In this document: one piece after another, positions 34,133-44,500 of the stretch
Position numbering within the stretch: position 1 is the first letter of the stretch
Layout: each line of letters opens with the position of its first letter
Source: Allolobophora icterica
Lineage: Eukaryota > Annelida > Clitellata > Crassiclitellata > Lumbricidae
Reading direction: 5' to 3'
NCBI GenBank assembly: GCA_963556255.1
Contig: OY744605.1
Span: 34,551,603-34,615,602 of the forward strand
DNA length: 64,000 bases
Notes under the pieces: model-generated
What the model was told of the DNA's origin: nothing
Databases searched by the model: none
What the model saw: the letters and a program-made list of their open reading frames with translations, nothing else
Program-made: the position numbers and the translations under genes

Positions 34133-34441
34133 TATCGCACGGTGCTCTCGCTAGAACGTGCTGCCGTAGGTTTTATAATTCGTCAATGAACAAAAATATA
34201 TAGTCTGTGGTTTGGTCGACTGTTCACTGGTAGAGCGGCCAATCTGGTTTTTCTTTGTCCAGTTGGAGTTCAGTGAAACGTGCGTTGACACAGGGATAAA
34301 TTTTCTACATGTACTCGTTAATATCATAAGTTATGACTGTGACAGACAAAAACGACTCTGAACTGTAAAATCAAAAATTTTCTTATATCGCCTACTGTGT
34401 GACGCCTTCAGGATTTTAGGCAAACTTTGCATGACTGATAT

Positions 34442-34705
34442 TATAGTATAATTCGTGTTAACAAAAGTGTAATTGGAATTGCTTTTATGTAGTTGGGTAG
34501 TCGCCACAAGTAATCGAGGTCTGTTGCAAATTTACAGAGGCGTTTAATGATTAGGTGCGCAACTGCTAGTTTTCTTAAAAGACAGGTCGCAGCAGTATTC
34601 TATCCGAGCCTGGGGCGGCCAAATTGCTTGGTGCCTACTATGGTCGCAGTCGCCACGGGAATGATGTAAACCCCTATTACGTTTTTGTGTTCATCTAAAA
34701 AGTCT
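34442..34705. repeat. 264-bp direct repeat, copy 1
   Basis: By eye identical to 35186-35449, offset 744 bp. It starts TATAGTATAATTCGTG and ends TCATCTAAAAAGTCT. It lacks TG...CA ends. Confidence 0.9.
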
Positions 34706-35185
34706 ACTGACGCATAGCAAAGTTGTTTTTAATTCTTTGTATAGGTTCAAGAAAAGAATAATGTTTTAATTACCTCCTTCTGATATGTTTGGTAGAAAAA
34801 GATAATACAATAATAATATTATTAATGAAAATGTTTACTCAGAACGGATTTAAAATGACAGGGCTCATTATTTTCGATCACGTGCAGTCAATCAGACAGC
34901 CGGTTACACATAGTGCAGCCAATCAAGCAGCCGGTTACACAGCGCAAGCACAGCCGAGTTATGGTACGTTTTATCTGACCAATGGTGGGTGTTTTAGTGA
35001 CCAGTTAAACCAGAAAATAAGTGGTGAATGTGCTATATTTAGCGATGACATCATACCTTAGGCTTGCCTGCTGCTAAAAATACCAAGAGCTCAAATTTGA
35101 TAATATATTCCCCCGACGTCATTATGCGCGATTTCTCGTGAAACCGTACGCCGACTTATGGTACCTTTTCATATGTCGGGACACA

Positions 35186-35449
35186 TATAGTATAATTCGT
35201 GTTAACAAAAGTGTAATTGGAATTGCTTTTATGTAGTTGGGTAGTCGCCACAAGTAATCGAGGTCTGTTGCAAATTTACAGAGGCGTTTAATGATTAGGT
35301 GCGCAACTGCTAGTTTTCTTAAAAGACAGGTCGCAGCAGTATTCTATCCGAGCCTGGGGCGGCCAAATTGCTTGGTGCCTACTATGGTCGCAGTCGCCAC
35401 GGGAATGATGTAAACCCCTATTACGTTTTTGTGTTCATCTAAAAAGTCT
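35186..35449. repeat. 264-bp direct repeat, copy 2
   Basis: Second copy of 34442-34705, separated by 480 bp of non-repeated sequence. No target duplication flanks the pair, so a partial tandem duplication is likelier than paired LTRs. Confidence 0.9.
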
Positions 35450-36169
35450 GTCAGATGATGAGAACTAAGGCGAATTTGAGCCAATTTTCATGTTTTGCCA
35501 CAGTTGGTAAACCAGAGTTCATATAGTCTGTAATCTTGGTGTTCATGCTTGAGCATTGGCTGTGCACTGTAAGGGCAGACTTAGAGTAGCAACCCTGTTA
35601 AATTATGTGGAACAATTTGAAGTCTGTTGTTCCTAACAATTCATAACAGGTCAGAAACTGTAAGGTTTTGGCAGTTGACGTGGGAATAGCAATGAGAATC
35701 GTATCTTTGGTAATCTGATGACAGACAGGCAGAACGTTTCTTATTATCCCGTTTTTCGGCCGTTCAAAAAATCTGCACGCACTCCTACTGGAGTCGTAGC
35801 TCATTTTAGTTTTGTTGTGTTTAACATTTTCATCAGTGAGTTTTCTTGCACAGACTTGTGATTATCATTTCTTTTTTGCTTATCTTTGTATTCGATTCCT
35901 TAACTTGTTCTTTGTGATATTCGTGTTTTTTTCGTGTTTTTCACCATTTATTTGTGTGCACTTGTGTCATGTCTATTGCACTTAATAATTGTATAATGTT
36001 AGCCGTTTGCTGCAATTGCACTAATTTTGTTTTGGATTCCACATAATACCATTTAATTAAGTTTTAATTTAGATTTATCTTGTTCACTTCTTTTTTTCTT
36101 GATCGAAGCAATTGATCAGAATATTGATTGAAAGACTTTTATAATGACATTTATTGTGATAGTATTGAA
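35450..36169. other. No gene recognised; possibly more of the LINE 3' region
   Basis: T-rich sequence upstream of the GATT-tailed 3' end. No reverse-transcriptase frame is visible. Confidence 0.35.
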
Positions 36170-36311
36170 CCTTAGGTGGCCCTACATAGCAGGATTTTTT
36201 ATCCCTTCTGGGTCTCCTTTTGTTGCAAATGCTGATACTGTTATGTTATACTGCTTTGTTTTCAAACTGCTTCAATAAAGGATTTGATTGATTGATTGAT
36301 TGATTGATTGA
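36170..36311 (+). mobile_element. LINE 3' end with (GATT)n tail
   Basis: GCAGGATTTTTTATCCCTTC and TGGGTCTCC, then CAATAAAGGATT and GATT repeats at 36290-36311. Homologous to 3' ends at 36908-37070 (-) and 48572-48720 (-). Confidence 0.7.
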
Positions 36312-36907
36312 AGAAGAAAAATACGAAAAACTTCAACACCAGAAGTCCAACAGAAGTCAAGTCCATATTATTGATTATCGATAATTGATTAATTGATTTA
36401 TAAAATTCAAAATGTATTAAGTCAGTTATTACAAGTGTAAAAATTTATTTAGATAATTTTTTTACATGAAAATGTGAATATTCGCATATGGAACTGGAAA
36501 ATGTCTACATGGTTATGCCCTAGTTTCCATTAGCAGAAGACAGCCTTTCGCATGGAACAGCATGTTGATGACAATCGTAGATATTTTCCTTTCTAACTTT
36601 GCATTGCAGTGTTTCGTAAATTCCTATTCAAAACTATTTGCGATTAAAGTTTAATTGTGATTAAATTTTTAATCATGTTAATCATCTAGAAGATTTAACG
36701 CGTTAATCGTGTGCATTAACTGCAATTAACAGCCATAATATATACACATTTATATCTAGTACCTGCTGAAGAGCTGTCAGGGTGTTTCTTGCTTGCATGG
36801 GTCAGATTATTCTGCAGTAGCTCGACCACTTGGTTGCCAAACAATGAACTTTTTTTGTCTCATGAAGCTGAAACTTCACTGCTGCAAAACACTAATGCTT
36901 TATGGTT

Positions 36908-37070
36908 CAATCAATCAATCAATCAATCTTTTATTTGGTATCCAAACTGAACAGGTAAACAAATCAAACAAAAAACAGGCAAATCAATTTCTGTTGTTTG
37001 GGTACACAGATGACACAGAAAGGGCTGTGGACCCCGCTTAAACAGTGTCACCTGGGTAGAATTACAAAAC
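36908..37070 (-). mobile_element. LINE 3' end with (GATT)n tail
   Basis: Minus-strand reading: GCGGGGTCCACAGCCCTTTC and TGTGTC, then ACCAAATAAAA and GATT repeats (complement at 36908-36927). Same family as 36170-36311. Confidence 0.7.
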
Positions 37071-37084
37071 ATAAACGCCAATCA

Positions 37085-37740
37085 GGCCCGGGTTAACCAT
37101 TGGAGCACACGGTGCACGTGCTCCGGGCCTCCAGCGACCAAGGTGCCCCAAATTAGAATGAGTCGTTTTTTCTGCGTCTCAAAATGCAATTTGAATTCAC
37201 TTTTGGTGAAAAAAATGGAATTTATTTTGATTAAAGTGTGGCGACGTCACATTATTCTGCATTCAGCCTAGAGTAATAGCAATGTCAAGACTCTAGATAT
37301 TTTTATTATCCCTGTGGTTACATCATCATCCTGTTGATATGATGTGCCGACTTTTGCGTAACTAACTAACTACGGTAACTTTCCTGTAGTTTTAGTCATT
37401 ACAACTTAGACTTAAAGTATTGAATAATAGCTATAAATAAATTCTAGTGTTTTGTATTTCTTATAACTTTGCTATTAAATCTGATTCATTCAATTCTGTT
37501 CACACAATTTGAGCCTACACTTTGAACTAGTTAGTTGTGATCGAGTCTTATTATGTGAGTTGAACTGAAGTTGCCAATATGATTACTGTGATGCAAAGAC
37601 ATGGTCGCTGTAAGCTGCTGCCTGTATCCATAAGCCGTTTGCGCGTTTGTTGACAGTTTTATGATGAAAAAGCCAATGTGACCACTGACTAGTGTAAAAT
37701 AATTTGACAGTCCATTTCCTGTAATTTTCTCTGTATCTCA
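37085..37740. other. Lone hAT-type left end, otherwise unrecognised
   Basis: CAGGCCCGGGTTAACC at 37085 is a typical hAT-like terminus, but no right end was found before the LINE fragment at 37741. Confidence 0.4.
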
Positions 37741-37904
37741 GGGCTTACTGCACCCCGGTTTCCAGTTTGCCTGGTCGGGTCACTCTCCGATCATCTGCCC
37801 GTGGCCACTTGGTTGTTCCTCAAATGCGCACTGCTACGGCCCAGTCTCGTACATGTAGCTTTACGGTTGTGGGCCCTTCCAGCTGGAACCGTCTGCCTCA
37901 GATT

Positions 37905-37967
<63 letters not shown>

Positions 37968-38072
37968 CTCGCTCTCGCTCTCGCTCGCTCTCCCTCGCTC
38001 TCTCTTGCTCTCTCTCGCATGAAAGCATTTCTCTTTGTAAGTGAACACGGGCCTGTCAGTCTTTTATCATAG
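37741..38072 (+). mobile_element. LINE ORF2 C-terminal fragment with (TC)n expansion
   Basis: The frame reads RVTLRSSARGHLVVPQMRT then VVGPSSWNRLP, the conserved post-RT tail of CR1/L2-type LINEs. It then enters a CT run at 37906-38018 and resumes MKAFLF, the usual K..LF helix. The microsatellite has expanded within the LINE frame. Confidence 0.75.
37906..38018. repeat. (TC)n microsatellite
   Basis: Nearly pure CT to about 37963, then CTCG interruptions. Ser-Leu and Arg-Glu frames here are repeat artefacts. Confidence 0.95.
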
Positions 38073-38268
38073 ATCTGGTCTCATGATTTTGCTGAATTGA
38101 ATATGCATGTAAATGGTTTGTGACGTACATGCTGATTTGTTGAGCATCAGTGCTTTTTGTTTAAGCATTCTACGGTGGCATTTTACGGAGCCTCTGCAAT
38201 TTATTGTTGTGAGGTTGTCACATGGTTTTGCTGAATTGAATATGCATGTAATGGTCGCATGATATGGC

Positions 38269-38425
38269 CAGTCTTGTTGTCCTCGAGACCAAGGTCTTGG
38301 TCTTGGTCTTGAGGTTCAAGGTCTTGGTCTTGGTCTCGAGGTTCAAGGTCTTGGTCTTGGTCCTGGTCTTGAGGTTCAAGGTCTTGGTCTTGGTCTTGAG
38401 GTTTAAGGTCTTGACAATAAGACTG
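38269..38425. mobile_element. hAT-like MITE, family 3 copy A (157 bp)
   Basis: Termini CAGTCTTGTTGTCCTCGAGACC and CAGTCTTATTGTCAAGACC (reverse complement). It is flanked by a perfect 8-bp duplication GATATGGC (38261-38268 and 38426-38433). The interior is a minisatellite of AAGGTCTTGGTCTTGAGGTT-type units. Confidence 0.94.
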
Positions 38426-38512
38426 GATATGGCATACAGGAGAAATTGCACGGAAGCTATTGCAGGTGGTGTGTTTGTGGTGTGGATTCAATGTTGACAA
38501 GCCCAGGTGAGG

Positions 38513-38965
38513 GGTCATCTATAAAGGACGTCCACAAAATATGACCTAGTTTGGACCCCCCTACCCTTTTCCGCATTTGACCTTGCCCTCCCCTTTGCGG
38601 ACTTCCACACACCGAAGCCAATGAACAAAAAACTAGCATTGTGACTAACGTCATTAATAGGTTACCAGTTCTGTCTTATTTCAAATTACCTTTATACTTA
38701 AAATTAAAATGTCGACCAGAACATGCTATTTAAAATTGAAAAGTAAGCCCACAGTGTTTCTAGAAGATGACATGAGGTTTTAGGCAATCATCTCATTGAC
38801 CTTTTCGTCTCTCGGGAAGTTTGAAACAAGGAGGTGTTTAAAAAAACTAACAAATTTAGAAACTTGGATGCGGACATCCGCACTGGTCATAACCCCTCCC
38901 CATTTGTCCGCATTTGAGTGACCCCGTCTCTTTCCGTCATTGCGGACGTCTTTTTATGGATGACC
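38513..38965. mobile_element. TIR element (453 bp)
   Basis: GGTCATCTATAAAGGACGTC (left) and GGTCATCCATAAAAAGACGT (right, reverse complement) are inverted. Both are followed inward by CCGCA- or CCACA-type sequence. No target duplication could be defined. Its ends resemble those of the element at 40983. Confidence 0.7.
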
Positions 38966-39405
38966 TAAGTTAAAATATGCCAAGTGTAGTTGGAAGGTTG
39001 GCTGGAAAATACCAACTGTACCAGCTGAAATAAGAGGACCAAGGATGGAGCCTTGAGGAACACCAAAAAGGATTTTGCATTTTGAGGGGTGATTATAAAA
39101 TGGGTGATAGAATAATCAAAGTGTGCTGGTGGAGAAATGTCGGATGTTTTCAACTACAGAGGAAGACCTGAAATGACGACATCTAGGATTGTGGCCGAAG
39201 TGGTGAGCAGGTTCCAGTAAGAGTTGAGTGAGATCGTGAGTCGAGAGCAAATGCACCGTGTGTTTGATGTTCGAATTTTGAGATTGATCAAATGTTACAT
39301 ATTCTATGTCTCCCAGTATCAAAAGGTTGCAGGTGTATTTTGATAGCGTGGCAAGTAAAGATGAAAATTCTTCAAAGATGGCTTGGGTGATGGCCATCTG
39401 ACCAT
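38966..39405. other. No gene recognised; probable old LINE fragment
   Basis: Minus-strand frames at 38965-39153 and 39116-39397 contain LLILGDIEYV and similar words reminiscent of a LINE endonuclease (LGDFN). Too degraded to assign. Confidence 0.3.
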
Positions 39406-40147
39406 CAGTCTTGTTGTCAAGACCTTAAACCTCAAGACCAAGACCAAGACCTTGAACCTCAAGACCAAGACCGATACCAAGACCCAAAAAATCACAGTCG
39501 TATCCAGACTTTATTCCTTACTAAAAATTGCCCAGTCGGACTACTTATTTTAATGAAAATATGAGTTTTTTCTTTTATTCAAGCAAAACAACTCTAAATG
39601 GAGACTGCAGCGAATTCCGAATTCGTATTTACAAAAGTCCTTCATGCGAAACGTTATTCCAAATGCTTGTTGAATTTTATAAAACCAATTTGCTCAGAAT
39701 TTTCTGTGGGGTCTAAAAAAATTCTGCCATGTCAAAAACACGGTCTACAAGTGCTGAAATCGCTAGAACACAAAACAGCTTTTCAAGAACCTTATGTAAA
39801 TGTACAAATTAATCATGAGTCTGTTTTGAAATCATTCCATGGTAAATAACCGGAAGTCAAAATAATTGTCCAAAACAACAGTGAAGCCTCGTTCACACCG
39901 TGTAGGCCCTAAATACTAAAGCAATAACTGTAGTATGAGTAATTATTGGATAAATGTTTAAAATTCTTGCCATTTGTTAAAATTAATGACTGTTCATATT
40001 GACAAAAGTCTTGGTCTTGGTCTTGCAAAACCAAGACCAAGACCTTGAACCTCAAGACCAAGACCTTTGGTCTCAAGACCATGACTTTTAAAAACGAACT
40101 CGAGTGCACTCGAGACCAAGACCTTGGTCTCGAGAACAACAAGACTG
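39406..40147. mobile_element. hAT-like MITE, family 3 copy B (742 bp)
   Basis: CAGTCTTGTTGT termini with AAGACC/GGTCTTGG arrays adjacent to both ends (39416-39485 and 40005-40130). It is flanked by a perfect 8-bp duplication CTGACCAT (39398-39405 and 40148-40155). The central ~500 bp is unique and carries no domain. Confidence 0.94.
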
Positions 40148-40982
40148 CTGACCATGGGGTATATTATATACTATATAATGACAACGAGTAGGTGCAGATC
40201 CCTGAAGGAGAACTAGGATGAAAGATGCTCGAAGGTAGTGAAATGACCAATATCTATAGAGGGTACCTGGAGATGATTTGTGAAAGAAGATGCATATTCC
40301 ATGATCCATCACCTCTCAGACCATTTGGGTTGGAGATACCTTGACCGGATGGCCGAGGTCTTGCTTTGTCCAGAAAATTTTATCCTGTTGGGGAGCAACC
40401 AATATAGTGAGGGGGAATTTGAGGCCCCATGAGATGTCTCAACTATGGCATAAATGTCAAGAACTGACAATAGAACTATCTTAACTAAAGAACATATATT
40501 AACTAAAGAACTCAACTAATGAACTATCTTAACTAAAGAACACATTTAAACCAAAGAACATACCTTAACTAAAGAACATACCTTGACTAAAGAACATCTT
40601 AACTAAAAAACACATCTTAATTAAGGATATGCCTTCACTAAAGAACACATCTTAACTACAGATTATGTTAACTAAAGAACAGATCTTAACTAAAGAATCT
40701 ACCTGAAATAAAGAACTATGTTAAGTAAAGAACACATCTTATCTAAGAGACTACCTTAACTAAAGAACACAGCTTAACTAAAGAACTATCTTAATTAAAG
40801 AGCAGAATTTTACTAAAGAACTACTTGACTAAAGAACACATCTTAACTAAAGAACTGTCTTAACTAAAAAAATATCTTAACTAAAGAACATCTTAACTAA
40901 AGAACTGTCTTAGCTTAAAAATATATCTTAACTAAAGAACATCTTAACTAAAGAATGCATCTTAACTGAAGAACCACCGTAA

Positions 40983-41401
40983 GGGGCCATCCATATACTA
41001 CGTACGCAAAAAAGTCATTTTTACTGCCTCCCCCGTTTCACCTCGTACATTTTGTGGACCCCCTCCCCCAGCGTACGTACGACTAAGCTTCTCTACCCGC
41101 TTACAAAAGTTAATTAGATAAAGTCATCTATTAAGACATTTATTTTACCGTAGGCTACTGAATATTTTTGTTAAACATATTTGCTAGCTAAAATTTGTTA
41201 ACTGCTATGAAGAAATAAAATACAAACAACACTAACACATTTCAAAAAGTTTTAATACTACATAAAATTGATTAAGCAGAGTATAGTCAGTGATTTGGTT
41301 TTTGCGTACGTACACATTTTGTCGAGCCCCCTCCCCGCCGTACGCAATTCGCCTAAATTCGATTACCCCCCTCATTGCGCACGTAATATATGGATGGCCC
41401 C
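40983..41401. mobile_element. PIF/Harbinger-like MITE (419 bp)
   Basis: GGGGCCATCCATATACTACG and (reverse complement) GGGGCCATCCATATATTACG termini continue inward as TACGC or TGCGC. They are bordered by TAA on both sides (40980-40982 and 41402-41404), a 3-bp target duplication typical of PIF/Harbinger. It is inserted in the satellite. Confidence 0.88.
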
Positions 41402-42774
41402 TAATTAAACAAGGCATCATAACTAAATAACTATCTTAACTAAAGAACACATCTCAACCAAGCAACATCTTAACTAAAGAACACATAACCTAAACAACTT
41501 TCTTAACTAAAGAGGATATGTAAGTAAACAACATCTTAACTAAAGAACACATCTAAACAAAAGAACTACCTTTACTATAGGACACACCCTAACTAAAGAA
41601 GTATCTCAACTAAGGAACACAGCTTAACTAAAGAACTATCTTAACTAAAACACATTTACTAAAGAACAATCTTAACTAAAGAACACATTTAAACTAAAGA
41701 ACACATCTTAACAAAACAACACATCTTAAAGAAAGAACTACATTAATTAAACAACACATTGTAACAAAAGAACTATCTTAAAGACTTAATTATAAAACAC
41801 AGCTTAACTAAAGAACTTATTAACTAATGAACTATTTTAACTAAAGAACACATCTTAACTAAAGAAATACATTGACTTAAGAAAGCATCTTAAATAAGGA
41901 ACCATCTTGACTAAAGAATACGTCTTAACTAAAGAACTAAACTTTACTAAAGAACACGTCTTAACTAAAGAACTATTTCAACTAAAGAACTACCGTACTA
42001 AAGAACACATCTTAACTAAAGAACTATCTTAATAACAGAACACATCTTAAGTAAAGAAATATCTTAACTAAAGAACACATCCTAAGTAAAGAATTCTAAC
42101 TATAGAACATATCTTACCTAAAGGAAATATCGTAACTAAAGAACGTATCTTAAGTAAAGAATTATCTTAACTAAAGAACACGTCTAAACTAAAGAACTAT
42201 CTTCATTAAAGTACACATCTTAAGTAAAGAAATATTTTAACTAAAGAACACATCTTAAGTAAAGAACTCTATAGAACATATCTTAACTAAAGGAAATATC
42301 CTTACTAAAGAACGCATCTTAACTAAACAATTATCTTAACTAAAAAACACATCTTAACTAAAGACTACATTTACTAAAGAACACCTTTAGACTAAAGAAC
42401 TATCTTGACTAAAAAAACACATCTTAACTAAAGAACTATCTTAATTAAAGAACACATCTTTAATAACTAAAGAAATATTTTAACTAAAGAATACATCTTA
42501 AGTAAAGAACTCTAACTATAGAACATATATCTTAACTAAAGGAAATATCTTAACTAAACAACGCATCTTAACTAAAGAATTATCCTAGCTAAGAACACAT
42601 CTTTACTAAAGAACTACCTTAACTAAGATCAGATCTAAACTAAAGAACTATCGTGACTAAGGAACACATCTTGATTAAAGAACACATCTTTAAGAACTAT
42701 CTTAACTAAAGAACACTTATTAGCTAAAAGACTATCTTAACTAAAGAACTTCCTTAACTAAAGAACACATCTTG

Positions 42775-43018
42775 TGGGGCGTGGTGGCTCAGTGGTAAGT
42801 TCGGCGCCTTGTGACCGGAGGGTTGCAGGTTCGAATCCAACTCTAGCCGCTGCGTACGGACCTTGGGCAAGTCCTTCACTCGCAATTGCTCGTGGCGCTT
42901 CGGCGTGAAAATTCCGGCACACATTCAAATGCTGTAGTCGGGAGCGCCTCTGAGTAGTAGTTGACTTCGAGAGGCGCTATAGAAATATCCGGAATAAAAA
43001 ATAAAAAATAAAAAATAA
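42775..43018 (+). mobile_element. tRNA-derived SINE with LINE-like 3' end (244 bp)
   Basis: The head has box A (GTGGCTCAGTGGTAAG) and box B (GGTTCGAATCC at 42830-42840). The 3' part reads GGGAGCGCCTCTGAGTAG ... GAGGCGCTATAGAAATATC and ends in AAATAAAA repeats. It is flanked by a perfect 8-bp duplication ACATCTTG (42767-42774 and 43019-43026). The 3' part matches the LINE 3' end at 28772-29077. Confidence 0.95.
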
Positions 43019-43197
43019 ACATCTTGACTGTAGTGACAGTCATGGACGATATTATATTAGGGATTTACGATTGCGATATATATTACAATTATTATGTAAC
43101 ATTAGTATGATGTGTTGCTCGCCTGTTCTGTCTACTGATGTTTGCTGACATACTGTGCATGATCTCACACAGGCTTGTACGTCTCGCGTAATCGACG

Positions 43198-44500
43198 GCT
43201 CAGCTGCAAGATATGTGGAGAGAGGTGAGTTCTGAATCCAAGATGACGCCAAGATCTCTGACGGAGGTAGAAAAGACGATATGTGGGCACTCAGAGGTAA
43301 AACCAGCATAATCAATCGTAGCAAGCTGCCCAGAGGTGCCCAGCCACATGTATTGAGTCTTAGAGGGATTCAAGCTAAGGCGGTTGGAAGACATCCAGGT
43401 AGTCAAAGAGTCAGTGGAATGGCACATGAGGCGGACTGCAGCAGCGGCGTCAGAGGGAAAGCAGTTAGTGTAAGCCTGTGTGTCGTCAGCATATAAATGG
43501 TTGGACAAAGAGCAGGTTGCAAGAAGACGACTGAGATCAGAGGTGAAGATAATACCGAGGAGGTGGTCCAAGACTGATCCCTGAGGTAGGCGAAAACGAA
43601 CTGGGATCCAGAGGGACCTGGTAGAACAGTAAACAACCAATGAGGACCTGTCAGCAAGGTAGGATGCTTGCCACTCAAGGGGCTTTTCAGATAGACAGAA
43701 GGATACAGACAAGCGTTTGAGGAGGATGGCATGGTCGATCGAGTCAAAGGCAGCGCTGACATCGAAGAGTGCAAGAAGGGAGACTTGGGAACGATCTATG
43801 GCGCCATAAAAATCAGAGACGAGGCGAATGAGAAGAGTTTCCGTAGAGTGACCTTTGCGGAAGCCAGATTAATAGACAGGAAGTAAGTTATTAGCATCAA
43901 GGTAAGTCAATAATTGCTGAGCAACTAATTTCTCAATGATTTTAGAAATAAATGAGACGTTCGCAATGGGCCTGAAGTGTGCAGGGTCCGAAGAGTCGAG
44001 ACCGGCTTGCTTAAAGATAGGAGTGACGATCGACCTTTTCTGCGAAGCTGGAAGAGTACCGTGACGGGGCGAGGAGTTGCAGAGGAGGGTAAGGAAGAGG
44101 AGAAGGACATCGATGTAATCCTGGAGAGAGAAAGGAAGAACTGGTCAAGTTCGTAGGATTTCGCTGCAGAAGCAAAGATGATGCTCCGCAGCTCGAGACT
44201 GGAGACCTCGTGAAGAACTGAGAGCCGATGATCGGTAGGAGGAAAGTCAGAGGGAAGAGAACCAGCGGTGTCATTGCGAACCTATTCGGGGACTTTAGCA
44301 GCGAAGTAGTTCGAGAAGTTGGATGCAGTAAAGAATAGATCACAAGGCGATTGTGCTGATCGATGACGGCCGAGCAGGTCGTTGAAAGTCGACCAGAGAC
44401 GCCGTGGGTCGGTGCTGTTGGATGATAATATCTTCAAACAGCATTCTAGTATTACTTAGTTGCTCGTTAAAGACTGTATAGAAAATGTCAGAAAAAATAG
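43198..44500 (-). mobile_element. LINE A copy 1 (CR1/L2-like RT fragment)
   Basis: Minus-strand frames (43200-43712 and 44011-44343, broken by frameshifts) contain reverse-transcriptase motifs PQGSVL and YADDTQAY. The following thumb region has WMSSNRLSLNPSKTQYMWLG and VRDLGVILDSEL. The 3' end is cut at the unit boundary and the 5' endonuclease part is absent. Dead copy. Confidence 0.85.

Larger units (their letters stand above)
40480..43050. repeat. AT-rich satellite, ~18-bp unit
   Basis: More than 2 kb of diverged repeats of CTTAACTAAAGAACACAT alternating with CTTAACTAAAGAACTAT-type units. It is interrupted by a Harbinger-like MITE at 40983-41401 and a SINE at 42775-43018. There is no coding capacity. 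Confidence 0.95.

Noticed and set aside
34442..35449. Miniature LTR retrotransposon (TRIM) with 264-bp LTRs
   Set aside because: No TG...CA ends, no primer-binding or polypurine tract next to the repeats, and no target duplication outside them.
38264..38497. ORF of repeated VLVLRFK on the plus strand and its antisense
   Set aside because: It is a translation of the AAGGTCTTGG minisatellite within a MITE that has perfect target duplications.
40480..43050. CRISPR-like regular array
   Set aside because: Units are contiguous 18-bp repeats without unique spacers, in a eukaryotic genome; it is a satellite.
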